Shown piece after piece: positions 18,395 to 27,836 of a DNA stretch of 64,000 bases. The stretch is from Sideroxydans sp. (GTDB lineage: Bacteria; Pseudomonadota; Gammaproteobacteria; Burkholderiales; Gallionellaceae): assembly GCA_013791855.1 (NCBI GenBank), contig VMTA01000018.1, forward strand, positions 1-64,000, given 5' to 3'. The notes under the pieces were generated by a model, which did no database searches, was not told the DNA's origin, and worked only from the letters and a program-made list of their open reading frames with translations. Within the stretch, counting starts at the first letter, position 1. Every line of letters begins with the position of its first letter. The position numbers and the translations under genes were made by a program.

Positions 18395-19825
18395 ATGAAT
18401 CAGGAAGTCGGCAAGAAAGAGCCTGGTGAAGTCACCACGCTGTATAACGAGTTTGAAACCTGGACAGTCAACACGGGTGGGCAAACTATCCACGCCAAGC
18501 GTATGCCAGGCTTCTTCCGCACTTTTAAGGATAGAGCGCAACTGGCATTGTGGCTGCCTTTCTTTCTGCTTCCTTACCTGCGCTGGAATGGAAAGCAAGC
18601 CATCTTGTTTGACATTGACCACAATCAGTTCCACTTCTTCAGTTTGACGGTGTTGCCGCAAGATATATGGATGCTGTCGCTGGTGCTGCTGGTGGCCGCG
18701 ATGACGCTCTTCGCCGTGACTTCGGTGGCTTCGCGCGTGTGGTGCGGCTATTTCTGCTTCCAGACTGCATGGACTGACTGGTTCACTTGGCTCGAAGACA
18801 AGATAGAGGGGAATCCGACGGCCAGGCGCAAGCTTGATAGCGCGCCTTGGGGATTGGATAAGCTGCGCAAGAAAGTACTTAAACACACACTTTGGGCGTT
18901 GATTGCGCTTCTGACAGGGATAAGCTTCTCGATCTGGTTTGTGGATGCCTTCGACTATTGGAATCGGTTGATCCATTTGCAATTGCCGATGGTGGGCTGG
19001 GTTGTCCTCGTCATGTTCTTCGTTGGAACCTACATCCTGGCGGGCTTTCTGAGAGAGCAGACCTGTTTCTGGCTATGCCCATATGCACGAATCCAGGGGG
19101 TGATGACTGACAATCAGACCATATTGCCGACCTATGACTACACGCGTGGCGAGCCGCGCGGAAAGATCCGCAAGGGAGGCGAGGCAGTAGCGCCACAAGG
19201 GGACTGTATCGACTGCTTCCAGTGTGTGCAGGTCTGTCCGACCGGGGTGGATATCCGCAACGGTCAGCAATTGGGCTGTATCACCTGCGGGCTTTGCATT
19301 GATGCCTGTGATGTGGTGATGGACAAGATCAACAAGCCGCGCGGTTTGATCCGCTATGCGTCGCTGGACGAGCTCTCGGGACAGCCCGCCAAGAAGATCT
19401 ATCAGCATCCGCGTACGCTGGTATATCTCAGCATCATTTTGATTGCGCTAGCCGGCATCGTATGGGGTTTGACTCATATGGGTTCAATGATGCTGAAGAT
19501 CGTACACGAGCGTCAGCCGTTGTACGTGCAGATGAGCGATGGGTCCATCCAGAACAAGTTCGACTTCAAAGTGCTGAACAAAACCGACAAGGACTTCAGA
19601 GTCAAGGTCACTGCAGAGGGTGGCGTGAAAGATCAGATCATCATCGGGGCAGAACAAAGCCCGATGACACATCATGGCCGGCAAACATCCTTTACGATCT
19701 TTGTCAAAGCACCCTCCACCAACATCGTGAAAGATGTCGTGCCGATACAGTTCAGAGTCGAGAGCGTGGAAGATCCAAATGTATTTGCTGAGTACACCAG
19801 CAAATTCTACGGCCCTAACAAATAA
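18395..19825 (+). CDS. ccoG: cytochrome c oxidase accessory protein CcoG (FixG)
   Basis: Membrane-bound ferredoxin-like protein needed for cbb3 assembly, linked in other bacteria to reduction of Cu(II) for CuB insertion. 476 residues with about five membrane helices, two 4Fe-4S ferredoxin motifs (CIDCFQCVQVCP and CITCGLCIDACD, near 270-310) and a C-terminal periplasmic Ig-like FixG domain (about 365-476). The ATG at 18395 has AGGAGGCGG upstream. It starts the second half of the cluster, with ccoH 12 bp after it. Confidence 0.95.
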   Translation: MNQEVGKKEPGEVTTLYNEFETWTVNTGGQTIHAKRMPGFFRTFKDRAQLALWLPFFLLPYLRWNGKQAILFDIDHNQFHFFSLTVLPQDIWMLSLVLLVAAMTLFAVTSVASRVWCGYFCFQTAWTDWFTWLEDKIEGNPTARRKLDSAPWGLDKLRKKVLKHTLWALIALLTGISFSIWFVDAFDYWNRLIHLQLPMVGWVVLVMFFVGTYILAGFLREQTCFWLCPYARIQGVMTDNQTILPTYDYTRGEPRGKIRKGGEAVAPQGDCIDCFQCVQVCPTGVDIRNGQQLGCITCGLCIDACDVVMDKINKPRGLIRYASLDELSGQPAKKIYQHPRTLVYLSIILIALAGIVWGLTHMGSMMLKIVHERQPLYVQMSDGSIQNKFDFKVLNKTDKDFRVKVTAEGGVKDQIIIGAEQSPMTHHGRQTSFTIFVKAPSTNIVKDVVPIQFRVESVEDPNVFAEYTSKFYGPNK

Positions 19826-19837
19826 CGGAACAGACAG

Positions 19838-20350
19838 ATGATTTCTCAAGATCACAAATCGGGGCTGCGTAACCCTTGGTTACTTGGCATGCTGGGCCTC
19901 ATCGTGGTGGTGCTTGCGGTCAATGCAGCCTTTATCTGGTTCGCGACACATGACCAGTCATCGCTGATAGACCGCGAATACAAAACCAAGGACCGCAAGA
20001 GCAATACACAGTTACTCAGTGAATTGGGCAGGCAACAAGCATTGGGATGGAAGGCCACCATCAATAAGCCAAAATCCTTGATCCAGGGACAGCCTACGAT
20101 GTACGAGATATCGGTGATGGACAAGGACGGCATGCCTGTAAGCGGCGAGATGGAGGTAGAGGCATATCGCGCATCGGATGCCAGCAAAGACTTCATCACC
20201 GCATTCAAAGAAGTCGCAGCAGGGAATTACCAGGGTTACGTAAGCTTTCCGTTAAAGGGCTACTGGGAGTTGCATATTCATCTCAAGCGCGGCAACGATG
20301 AGATCGCAGTAGATACAGAGCGATTCATGGTTGTAGAGGCGGCTCATTGA
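19838..20350 (+). CDS. ccoH: FixH/CcoH-family cbb3 assembly protein
   Basis: 170 residues: an N-terminal membrane anchor (about 17-40) followed by a periplasmic beta-sandwich with the FixH pattern [14 protein letters not shown] and [16 protein letters not shown] near the C-terminus. FixH proteins act with FixG and FixI in maturation and stability of cbb3 oxidase. It lies 12 bp after ccoG and 13 bp before ccoI. Confidence 0.9.
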   Translation: MISQDHKSGLRNPWLLGMLGLIVVVLAVNAAFIWFATHDQSSLIDREYKTKDRKSNTQLLSELGRQQALGWKATINKPKSLIQGQPTMYEISVMDKDGMPVSGEMEVEAYRASDASKDFITAFKEVAAGNYQGYVSFPLKGYWELHIHLKRGNDEIAVDTERFMVVEAAH

Positions 20351-20363
20351 TAGCGCTCTATCG

Positions 20364-22820
20364 ATGAGCCACGGTAACAACGTTTCGGCAGGCTGCTTCA
20401 ATTGCGGCCTGCCGATTCCGGCAGATGCCGAATTCGCGGCAGTACTCGAAGGCAAGCATAGGGATTTTTGCTGTTTTGGTTGTCAATCGGTATGCGGCGC
20501 CATCTATGAAGCAGGCTTGCAGGGCTATTATCAGCGCACGCCGGAAGGTGTTTTGCTGGCGCCGCCACCCGAGCCCCCCAAAGACATCGACATCTACGAC
20601 TTCGATGAAGTCCAGCAGGAATTCACTTCTTGCTCGGGTGACGCGCGCGCCATCCACTTATTGGTTGAAGGTATCCACTGTGCGGCATGCGTATGGTTGA
20701 TCGAGAGAGGCCTGAAAAAAGTGCCGGGTGTGCTCTCGGCTGAAGTCAATCTGGCAACCAAGCGCTTGCACGTGAAGTGGGATAACAGCAAGACCAAGTT
20801 ATCAGACCTGATCAAAGCGCTGGTTCGTATCGGCTACTCGGCGGTGCCCTACGACCCTGAAAGCGCAGAAGGTGCCATAAAGAAAACCAACCGCGCCATG
20901 TTATTCAGGCTGTTCTTCGCCGGTTTTGCAGCAATGAACATGATGTGGATCGCCATCGCGCTCTACAGCGGTGCCAATCAGGATGAGTTCCGCGGCTTTT
21001 TCCACTGGATGGGCCTGCTATTGGCAACGCCGACGCTGTTCTATTCGGGTTATCCCTTCTTCAAAGGCGCGGCTGGCGGACTCAGGGCGGGACATCTGAC
21101 CATGGATCTGCCGATCGTGCTGGGATTGTCGGTCACTTTTGCTTACTCACTCTATGTCACGTTGACCAATAATCAGCACGGCGAAGTCTACTTCGACACC
21201 GTCACGAATCTGACCTTTGTCATTTTGATTGGGCGCTACCTTGAGGGTATGTTCAGGCACCAGGCGCTGTCAGCAACCAAGCGCCTGATGGAGCTTCAAC
21301 CAAGAGTGGCAATGGTGATCAAGGAAGGCGTGGAAAAGATGACACCCATCCGCGCAGTGATGCTCGGGGATCAGGTGCTGGTAAAGCCGGGCTACACCGT
21401 CCCGGTCGACGGTGTGGTAATGGAGGGCAGCAGCGCAGTGGACGAATCGATGTTGAGCGGAGAGTCGGCGCCGGTAAACAAGTGTGTGGGCGACACTGTC
21501 TCCGCAGGGACCGTCAATACATCGGGGGCCTTGCTGGTTGAAGTGCGTAGCCAGCTGCAAGACACGACGCTCTCCAAGATCATCCGCCTGGTTGAGGAGG
21601 CGCAATCTTCGAAAGCGCCTATACAGCGACTGGCCGACACGATAGTGCCCTGGTTCGTGCTGGTGACGCTGTTGTGCGCATGTGTGACTTTCTTCATCTG
21701 GAACACGCAAGACTTTGAATTGGCGCTGATGGCGGCAACATCTGTGCTTATCATCACTTGTCCGTGTGCGCTTGGCATGGCTACACCTATGTCGATTGCG
21801 GTCGCATCCGGTCTTGGGGCCAAGCATGGCATCCTGGTAAAGAACGGGCTCGTGTTGGAAACCCTCTCCAGGGTGACGCACTTTGTTTTCGACAAGACCG
21901 GGACGCTGACAGAAGGAAAGATGAGTGTGGCGCAATCCGAGATCGTGGCGGGGGTGGATGCCGGGGCGATGATAGCCAGGGCGGCGGCGGCAGAACGTTA
22001 CAGCGAACATAGCACTGCGCGCGCTATCGTTAATTTTGCAGAGGATCATCAATATCCTTTCCGCGCCATCGAAGTGCATGGTTTTCACGCAACTGCCGGC
22101 CTGGGGATCGCCGCTACGGTCGGCGGACAGGAGGTCCGGCTTGGCAGCGCGGGCTGGCTGACACAGTGTGGTGTGGAGCTGGACGAGACATTGCAGTCGC
22201 AGGCGCATCGCTGGGAGTCTCAGGCGATGAGTTGTGTTTATATGGCCTGCGCCGGTCGACATGTGGCGATATTCGGACTGGCAGACCAGTTGCGCGCAGA
22301 TGCACAGCTGATGGTGGATGCCTTGCGTGAGGCCGGTATAGGCATGACTTTGCTGAGCGGCGACCGTCGTCCGGTGGCAGAAGCCATCGCCAGTCAATTG
22401 GGCGGGATGGAAGTGATCGCCGAGGTGATGCCACAGGACAAGGATCGGGTCATCCAGGGACTGCAACAGCGGGGCGAGATCGTGGCGATGGTGGGAGATG
22501 GCGTCAATGACGCGCCTGCCCTGATCCGATCCAATGTGGGTATCGCGCTGGGATCGGGAACCGATGTGTCCATCGATAGTGCGGATATCGTGCTGATGCA
22601 CAATGAATTAAGCAAAGTGCTGCAGGCCACTCAACTGTCGCGGCGTACCTTGCTCACAATCAAGCAGAATATCGGTCTATCATTCGTATATAACCTGATC
22701 ATGGTGCCTTTGGCCATGATGGCAAAGGTCAGTCCACTAGTGGCGGCGATCACCATGCCGATCAGTTCATTGATCGTGATCGGTAATGCAGCACGTATAC
22801 GCACAATGTTCAGGAAGTGA
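20364..22820 (+). CDS. ccoI: copper-exporting P1B-type ATPase CcoI (FixI)
   Basis: Low-rate Cu(I) export ATPase that supplies copper for cbb3 CuB. 818 residues. N-terminal CxxC/CC cluster (CFNCG at 11-15, CCFGC at 36-40), then an HMA domain with GIHCAAC (103-109). Eight helices include the metal-site CPC (466-468), with the phosphorylation motif DKTGT (510-514) and hinge GDGVNDAP (near 711). The extra Cys-rich N-terminal segment before the HMA domain is the mark of FixI/CcoI as opposed to detoxifying CopA. ccoS follows at once. Confidence 0.96.
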   Translation: MSHGNNVSAGCFNCGLPIPADAEFAAVLEGKHRDFCCFGCQSVCGAIYEAGLQGYYQRTPEGVLLAPPPEPPKDIDIYDFDEVQQEFTSCSGDARAIHLLVEGIHCAACVWLIERGLKKVPGVLSAEVNLATKRLHVKWDNSKTKLSDLIKALVRIGYSAVPYDPESAEGAIKKTNRAMLFRLFFAGFAAMNMMWIAIALYSGANQDEFRGFFHWMGLLLATPTLFYSGYPFFKGAAGGLRAGHLTMDLPIVLGLSVTFAYSLYVTLTNNQHGEVYFDTVTNLTFVILIGRYLEGMFRHQALSATKRLMELQPRVAMVIKEGVEKMTPIRAVMLGDQVLVKPGYTVPVDGVVMEGSSAVDESMLSGESAPVNKCVGDTVSAGTVNTSGALLVEVRSQLQDTTLSKIIRLVEEAQSSKAPIQRLADTIVPWFVLVTLLCACVTFFIWNTQDFELALMAATSVLIITCPCALGMATPMSIAVASGLGAKHGILVKNGLVLETLSRVTHFVFDKTGTLTEGKMSVAQSEIVAGVDAGAMIARAAAAERYSEHSTARAIVNFAEDHQYPFRAIEVHGFHATAGLGIAATVGGQEVRLGSAGWLTQCGVELDETLQSQAHRWESQAMSCVYMACAGRHVAIFGLADQLRADAQLMVDALREAGIGMTLLSGDRRPVAEAIASQLGGMEVIAEVMPQDKDRVIQGLQQRGEIVAMVGDGVNDAPALIRSNVGIALGSGTDVSIDSADIVLMHNELSKVLQATQLSRRTLLTIKQNIGLSFVYNLIMVPLAMMAKVSPLVAAITMPISSLIVIGNAARIRTMFRK

Positions 22821-22827
22821 GGCAGAT

Positions 22828-23022
22828 ATGGAAGTGATCTACAGTTTGATTCCGGGCATGATGTTCTTCGGCGTCCTCTTCGTGATCGTACTGATCATAG
22901 CCGTGAAAAAAGGGCAATACGAGGATATGGAAGGGGGCGGCCAACGCATCCTGATGGATGACGACGAAGACATGATGCCGCATCCGACCAGAAAGCCGGA
23001 TGCGGATGAAAAGGCTACTTAG
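22828..23022 (+). CDS. ccoS: cbb3 oxidase assembly protein CcoS
   Basis: 64-residue single-helix membrane protein (helix about 3-27) with the acidic cytosolic tail typical of CcoS (GQYEDMEGGGQRIL then DDDED). CcoS is needed for cofactor insertion into CcoN. The ATG at 22828 is chosen because residues from here match the family; an upstream in-frame reading overlaps ccoI. The 3' end overlaps the convergent gene at 23015-23692 by 8 bp. Confidence 0.92.
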   Translation: MEVIYSLIPGMMFFGVLFVIVLIIAVKKGQYEDMEGGGQRILMDDDEDMMPHPTRKPDADEKAT

Positions 23023-23692
23023 TACTTGCTGCAGTTTGGGCTTGTAGCGGCTTCACCAGCTTGTCGAACTCCGTGGGTGAGACGTACTGCAAGATTGGCT
23101 TCTCGCCCTCGCCCATGGTGATATCCAAACCGTGTTGCGGATAGAGCCAGTGGGTGGTGCCGTGCTTCTCTTCCTTGATGACCTGTGCGGGCTCGCCGAA
23201 ACGCTTGAGAAACAGCGTTTCATCGACCCTTACTCCGGGCATGTAGGTCAGGCTGCTGATGGGCGCATTGCGCAGAATGGAAATGTCATCGGGGGTAAGG
23301 GTGATCTTCTTGCCGCTACCTGTTCCTGCCATGCGCAAACCGCGCTCGTACATCACTTTCAGCTCGGCATCCGGAATGTCTGCAGTCAGCACCACGCGGG
23401 AACGCAAGCCCGCCAGATTAATCTGCTCGAAGAACAGCTCGGCGGACAATGCACCCGCCGGCGATTTGAACAGACTGGGTTCCCCCTCTTCCTTGAAACG
23501 CGTCTCCGCATCACCGAGTTTCGATTGGCCCAAGGTCAGTCCGAACACCTTTACAGCATTCGGCGCTGGATGTTCGATATGCCAAGGCAGGTCCTCTCTG
23601 TCCGGGCGATCACCCGGGATCAGGAAAGAGCCGAAAATGATAACGACGGAAAAAATTCCGACGCCCCAGTAGATCTTTTTCTCAGTTGTCAT
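23015..23692 (-). CDS. membrane-anchored protein of unknown function
   Basis: 225 residues, no recognised family. One N-terminal helix (about 8-25) leaves a largely soluble, probably periplasmic domain of about 190 residues without cysteines in obvious motifs. Recognisable internal text includes VKVFGLTLGQSKLGDAETRF near 48-67 (a segment resembling ligand- or peptide-binding lipocalin-like anchors only loosely) and DITMGEGEKPILQYVSP near the end. It lies convergent to ccoS and 21 bp downstream of another unknown membrane gene in the same direction. Position suggests a link to respiration; function unknown. Confidence 0.8.
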   Translation of the reverse strand: MTTEKKIYWGVGIFSVVIIFGSFLIPGDRPDREDLPWHIEHPAPNAVKVFGLTLGQSKLGDAETRFKEEGEPSLFKSPAGALSAELFFEQINLAGLRSRVVLTADIPDAELKVMYERGLRMAGTGSGKKITLTPDDISILRNAPISSLTYMPGVRVDETLFLKRFGEPAQVIKEEKHGTTHWLYPQHGLDITMGEGEKPILQYVSPTEFDKLVKPLQAQTAASTK

Positions 23693-23713
23693 TGCGCTCT
23701 AATTTGAATTCGT

Positions 23714-24220
23714 TCAGGCAGTAGTGGCGGAGTTAGAAGTGACCGCCCCCTTGGGAAGCTTGCTGCTCTTGGCTTGATGCACAGCATCGTTGCCCAGCAC
23801 GATCAGTATCAGCAGGGAAACCATGAAGGGGAGCAAGCCAACGCCGCCCAGCAAGGCGATTGTCGCAATCTTGGACCAGCCCATGGCGCTGGAAAGCCAT
23901 AATCCGCCGGCCATCACGCAACAAGCCACGATCAACAGCCACATGAAATGCGAGTTGCGTTTGTGTGCGAGTGCCCAGTGGGCTTTGACGAATACGGTTT
24001 CATCGCTGGCAGCGATCGTGCGCGCCTTGAAGAGGATGTAGCCGGTGATCGCAAACGATGTGAAGGGCACGATCAGTACCATCAGCGGAAAGGTGCTGAA
24101 CACGCCGAACGTGGATGCAAATACCAGGATATGGTTGAACACCAGATTGATCAGGAATATCTCGTGTGGCCACTTGGCACGCACGATCTCGTCGGGAGTG
24201 GCAATATATTTTTCGCTCAT
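23714..24220 (-). CDS. four-helix membrane protein of unknown function
   Basis: 168 residues with four predicted membrane helices (about 22-45, 46-66, 91-113, 117-141) and short cytosolic ends. I recognise no family. The ATG at 24220 lies 62 bp after the fnr stop in the same direction, so it may share the fnr transcript. Together with the next gene (23015-23692) it fills the space between the cbb3 assembly genes and fnr. Confidence 0.8.
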   Translation of the reverse strand: MSEKYIATPDEIVRAKWPHEIFLINLVFNHILVFASTFGVFSTFPLMVLIVPFTSFAITGYILFKARTIAASDETVFVKAHWALAHKRNSHFMWLLIVACCVMAGGLWLSSAMGWSKIATIALLGGVGLLPFMVSLLILIVLGNDAVHQAKSSKLPKGAVTSNSATTA

Positions 24221-24284
24221 GGGATGCCTCTGGATTGAAGTGAAGTTGCGGGGTATCGGTCTTGGGAAGTAAATGTGGAAGCCG

Positions 24285-25022
24285 TCATTTGCCGACCATC
24301 GCGCGCAGCTTGGGTAAGGCCAGGATCTCTACTGCACGCGCCTTGACCTGTATCAAGCCTTCTTCCTGGAAATGGGAGAAGGCGCGGCTGACGGTCTCCA
24401 GTTTGAGGCCAAGATAGCTGCCGATCTCCAGTCGCGACATGCGCAGCCGGAGCTGGGTGGCGGACATGCCGTGTATGGCGTTGCGCTGCGACATGTTGAG
24501 CAGAAAAGCTGCCAAACGTTCTTCGGCGCGCATGGAGCCCAAGAGCAGCATGATGCCTTGGTCGCGAACGATCTCGCGGCTCATGATCTTGTAAAGATGG
24601 CGCTGCAGGCTGGGGATCTCGCGGCTCAGCTCAGCAAGCCTTGCATAGGGGAGTTCGCAAACTTCGCTGTCTTCCATGGCCAGCGCTTCGCAGGTATGGA
24701 CATCGGTACTGATCGCTTCCAGACCGATGATCTCGCCGGCCATCAGGAAGCCGGTGACCTGCTCGCGTCCGTCCTCATGTAACACGCGGGTCTTGAAAGA
24801 GCCACTACGGATGGCGTGCAACGATTTGAACCGGTCTCCGGAGCGATAGAGGTAGTCGCCCGTCTCATAGCTGCGTTTCTGGTTGCTCAATTCCTCCAGA
24901 CGCGCCATTTCGTCCGGCGTCAGGTCGACGGGGAGGCACAACTCGCGCAGATTGCAATTGGAGCAGGCGACCCGCAGACGTGTGATCTCGGTTTGGTTTA
25001 TGTCGTTCAAAGCCACGTTCAT
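24285..25022 (-). CDS. fnr: FNR-type oxygen-sensing transcriptional regulator
   Basis: 245 residues. N-terminal cysteines at 20, 23 and 29 (CSNCNLRELC) plus Cys111 reproduce the four ligands of the oxygen-labile 4Fe-4S cluster of E. coli FNR. Then come a cyclic-nucleotide-like beta-barrel, a dimerisation helix, and a winged helix with the recognition sequence ETVSRAFSHF, which reads TTGAT half-sites. The ATG at 25022 gives the family-typical Cys spacing; the TTG one codon earlier is less likely. A matching FNR box lies 23 bp upstream of the start, between it and the divergent hemN, so autoregulation is likely. Confidence 0.95.
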   Translation of the reverse strand: MNVALNDINQTEITRLRVACSNCNLRELCLPVDLTPDEMARLEELSNQKRSYETGDYLYRSGDRFKSLHAIRSGSFKTRVLHEDGREQVTGFLMAGEIIGLEAISTDVHTCEALAMEDSEVCELPYARLAELSREIPSLQRHLYKIMSREIVRDQGIMLLLGSMRAEERLAAFLLNMSQRNAIHGMSATQLRLRMSRLEIGSYLGLKLETVSRAFSHFQEEGLIQVKARAVEILALPKLRAMVGK

Positions 25023-25045
25023 CAAAGGGTTGATACGGGGCTATT

Positions 25046-25086
25046 TTGACATATATCAAGTCAAACGGGCAGCAAACTGGCATAGT
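25046..25086 (+). promoter_or_regulatory. FNR box and promoter between fnr and hemN
   Basis: TTGACATATATCAA (25046-25059) with CATAGT as -10 at 25081-25086, 21 nt after the box, the same layout as before ccoN. The predicted hemN start point is near 25094, 18 nt before its ATG and just before a strong AGGAGGAGAGG. For the divergent fnr the box lies at the start of the gene and could repress it (inference). Confidence 0.85.
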
Positions 25087-25111
25087 TACGCCCTTGCTAG
25101 AGGAGGAGAGG

Positions 25112-26506
25112 ATGAACGAGGCAGTAAATCAACTGGTTGTGGACTTGGAACTGATACGCAGGCTGGACAAGAACGGGCCTCGCTACACTTCATATCCCAC
25201 TGCGGACCGGTTCGTCGAGGCGTTCAACGCCGAGAGTTATAGTCATTGGCTGGCAAAGCGTGAGATAGGCGGTGTAGGACGCCCGCTTTCACTTTATATC
25301 CATATCCCGTTCTGCAACACACTGTGTTTCTATTGTGCTTGCAACAAAGTCATCACGAAGGATCGCAGCAAATCAGCAGAATATGTGCGCTACCTGATCA
25401 AGGAAATGGCGATGCAGGCAGAGCTGCTGGGGCCTAGTCAGGTCGTGGAACAGCTGCATTTTGGCGGCGGTACGCCGACGTTCATGAGCGATGACGAGAT
25501 CCGTGAAGTGATGGCAGCGATAGGCAAGTACTTCAAGCTGGTCGATGACGGTGAATACTCCATCGAGATCGATCCGCGCAAGGTCAGCGACGAGACCATC
25601 GCCCTGCTTGGAGCGACCGGTTTTAACCGTATCAGCATCGGCGTACAGGATTTCGATGATGATGTGCAAAAAGCGGTCAATCGTATCCAGAGCGAGGAAG
25701 AGACGCTGCGCATCATCAACGCGGCACGCGCCAACGGATTCAAATCGGTCAGCATCGATCTGATCTACGGCTTGCCGAAACAGACGCTGGAAGGTTTCGG
25801 GCGCACGCTGGATCGTGTGATCGCGGCCGATCCGGATCGACTGTCGATCTATAACTATGCGCACATGCCCACCATCTTCAAGCCGCAGCGTCGCATCCAT
25901 GAAGAGGATCTGCCGGCGGCGCAGGTGAAGCTGGACATCCTGAGCATGGCGGTCAACAAGCTGACCGGTGCCGGTTACGTGTATATCGGCATGGACCATT
26001 TTGCCAAGCCTGAGGACGAGCTTGCCGTGGCACAACGCGAAGGCCGTTTGCACCGGAATTTCCAGGGGTATTCGACCCATTCCGATTGCGACCTGGTTGC
26101 CCTCGGTGTGAGTGCTATCGGCAAGATAGGCCCGACCTACAGCCAGAACTACCGGGAGTTGGAGCCCTATTACGATGCGCTGGATCGTAACGAGCTTCCC
26201 ATCATGCGTGGTCTGGAATTGAACTCGGACGATCTGGTGCGGCGCGCGATCATCCAGGCGCTGATGTGCCACTTCGAGATATCCAAGGAATCGTTCAATA
26301 TCTCGTATCTGATCGACTTCGATAGCTACTTTGCGGCCGAGATGAAGGAGCTGGAGGAATATGCGAGTGAAGGATTGCTCGAGTTATCCCCGCAGTGGAT
26401 CACCGTCACGCCCAAGGGGCGCATGCTGATACGCAACATTTGTATGGTGTTCGACAAGTATCTGCGCACACGTCAGGAACACGCACGTTACTCTAAGGTA
26501 ATATAA
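25112..26506 (+). CDS. hemN: oxygen-independent coproporphyrinogen III oxidase
   Basis: Radical SAM enzyme making protoporphyrinogen IX without O2, for haem synthesis under low oxygen. 464 residues from the ATG at 25112, which follows AGGAGGAGAGG. The N-terminal PRYTSYPTADRF segment found in true HemN is present, followed by IHIPFCNTLCFYCACN with the cluster cysteines, GGGTPTFM and IEIDPRKV. An FNR box lies upstream, which fits demand for haem by the cbb3 oxidase in the same regulon. Confidence 0.96.
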   Translation: MNEAVNQLVVDLELIRRLDKNGPRYTSYPTADRFVEAFNAESYSHWLAKREIGGVGRPLSLYIHIPFCNTLCFYCACNKVITKDRSKSAEYVRYLIKEMAMQAELLGPSQVVEQLHFGGGTPTFMSDDEIREVMAAIGKYFKLVDDGEYSIEIDPRKVSDETIALLGATGFNRISIGVQDFDDDVQKAVNRIQSEEETLRIINAARANGFKSVSIDLIYGLPKQTLEGFGRTLDRVIAADPDRLSIYNYAHMPTIFKPQRRIHEEDLPAAQVKLDILSMAVNKLTGAGYVYIGMDHFAKPEDELAVAQREGRLHRNFQGYSTHSDCDLVALGVSAIGKIGPTYSQNYRELEPYYDALDRNELPIMRGLELNSDDLVRRAIIQALMCHFEISKESFNISYLIDFDSYFAAEMKELEEYASEGLLELSPQWITVTPKGRMLIRNICMVFDKYLRTRQEHARYSKVI

Positions 26507-26585
26507 GTCCGGAATGCAGCCTGTGCCTCGCAATCGAGCGAGCGCGGGCAGCTCTATGGAGGAGACCCCGTAATCAGGGGAAGAC

Positions 26586-27833
26586 ATGACAATAAAAGTA
26601 GATGATTTTCGCCTGAAGCTCGGCCAGCACGAGCTGGTCCCCATCATGATCGGCGGCATGGGGGTCGATATCTCCACGGCTGACCTGGCTCTGGAAGCTG
26701 CCCGCCTGGGTGGTGTCGGCCATATCTCCGATGCGATGCTGCCGACCGTATCCGATCGCCGATACGACACCGGTTTCGTCAAAGAGAAGCTGCAGCAGTA
26801 CAAGTACAACATCGAGAACTCGGACAAGACATCGGTCAAGTTCGATCTTGGGCACATCGCCGAATCGACCCGTTTGCACGTGAGCAAGACCATGGAGCGC
26901 AAGCGCGGTAGCGGCATGGTATTCATCAACATCATGGAAAAGCTGACCATGAACTCGCCCCGCGATACGTTGCGGGTGCGCTTGCATGAGGCCTTGTCCG
27001 CCGGCATCGATGGCATCACCCTGGCGGCGGGTTTGCACCTTGGCTCATTCACCCTGATGGAAGATCACCCGCGTTTCCGCGAAGCGAAGCTGGGCATCAT
27101 CGTCTCGTCGGTGCGCGCGCTGCAATTGTTCCTGCGCAAGAACCTCAAGACCAAGCGTCTGCCTGATTTCGTTGTCGTTGAGGGGCCGCTGGCTGGCGGT
27201 CATCTGGGCTTCGGCATGGATTGGGCGCAATATGATCTGCGTACCATCGTCAACGAGATACATGCGTTCTTGCGAGCGGAGAGCCTTGATATCCCGGTGA
27301 TCCCGGCGGGCGGCATCTTCACCGGCAGTGACGCCTCGGCTTACCTGCAGGAAGGTGCAGGCGCTGTGCAGGTGGCGACACGCTTCACTGTGGCTAAAGA
27401 ATGTGGTTTGCCGCCGGATGTGCAGCAGGAATACTTCAAGGCCAGCGAAGACGATATCGAAGTGAACGGCACTTCGCCCACCGGATATCCCATGCGCATG
27501 TTGAAGAACAGCCCCTCCACCGGTTCGGGCATCCGTCCCGGATGCGAGTCATACGGCTATCTGCTGGATGCCAACGGTCGCTGCGACTACATCGACGCTT
27601 ACAACCGCGAAGTCGCCGCGCATCCCGGCGAGAAGAAGATCGTGGTGTTCGACAAGACTTGTCTGTGCACCCACATGCGTAACTTCAAGTGCTGGACCTG
27701 CGGGCAGACCACCAGTCGCCTGAAAGACACCACGCACAAGCTGGCGGACGGGAGCTACCAGTTGCTGAGCGCCGAGCACGTGTTCAAGGACTACCAGTTC
27801 AGTACCGGCAATAAGATCGCCCTGCCAGAATGA
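26586..27833 (+). CDS. nitronate monooxygenase-like flavoprotein with a Cys-rich C-terminus
   Basis: 415 residues. The first ~320 form the FMN-binding TIM barrel of the nitronate monooxygenase/2-nitropropane dioxygenase family: PIMIGGMGVDIS at the start, GPLAGGHLGFG with the family His, VIPAGGIFTG, and the phosphate-binding GAGAVQVATRF. The last ~90 residues carry an unusual cluster, CLCTHMRNFKCWTCG, suited to bind a metal or Fe-S centre. The real substrate is unknown; relatives include nitronate oxidases and enoyl reductases. It lies 79 bp after hemN in the same direction and may share its FNR-controlled transcript. It converges on moeB with a 3-bp gap. Confidence 0.8.
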   Translation: MTIKVDDFRLKLGQHELVPIMIGGMGVDISTADLALEAARLGGVGHISDAMLPTVSDRRYDTGFVKEKLQQYKYNIENSDKTSVKFDLGHIAESTRLHVSKTMERKRGSGMVFINIMEKLTMNSPRDTLRVRLHEALSAGIDGITLAAGLHLGSFTLMEDHPRFREAKLGIIVSSVRALQLFLRKNLKTKRLPDFVVVEGPLAGGHLGFGMDWAQYDLRTIVNEIHAFLRAESLDIPVIPAGGIFTGSDASAYLQEGAGAVQVATRFTVAKECGLPPDVQQEYFKASEDDIEVNGTSPTGYPMRMLKNSPSTGSGIRPGCESYGYLLDANGRCDYIDAYNREVAAHPGEKKIVVFDKTCLCTHMRNFKCWTCGQTTSRLKDTTHKLADGSYQLLSAEHVFKDYQFSTGNKIALPE

Positions 27834-27836
27834 TCC

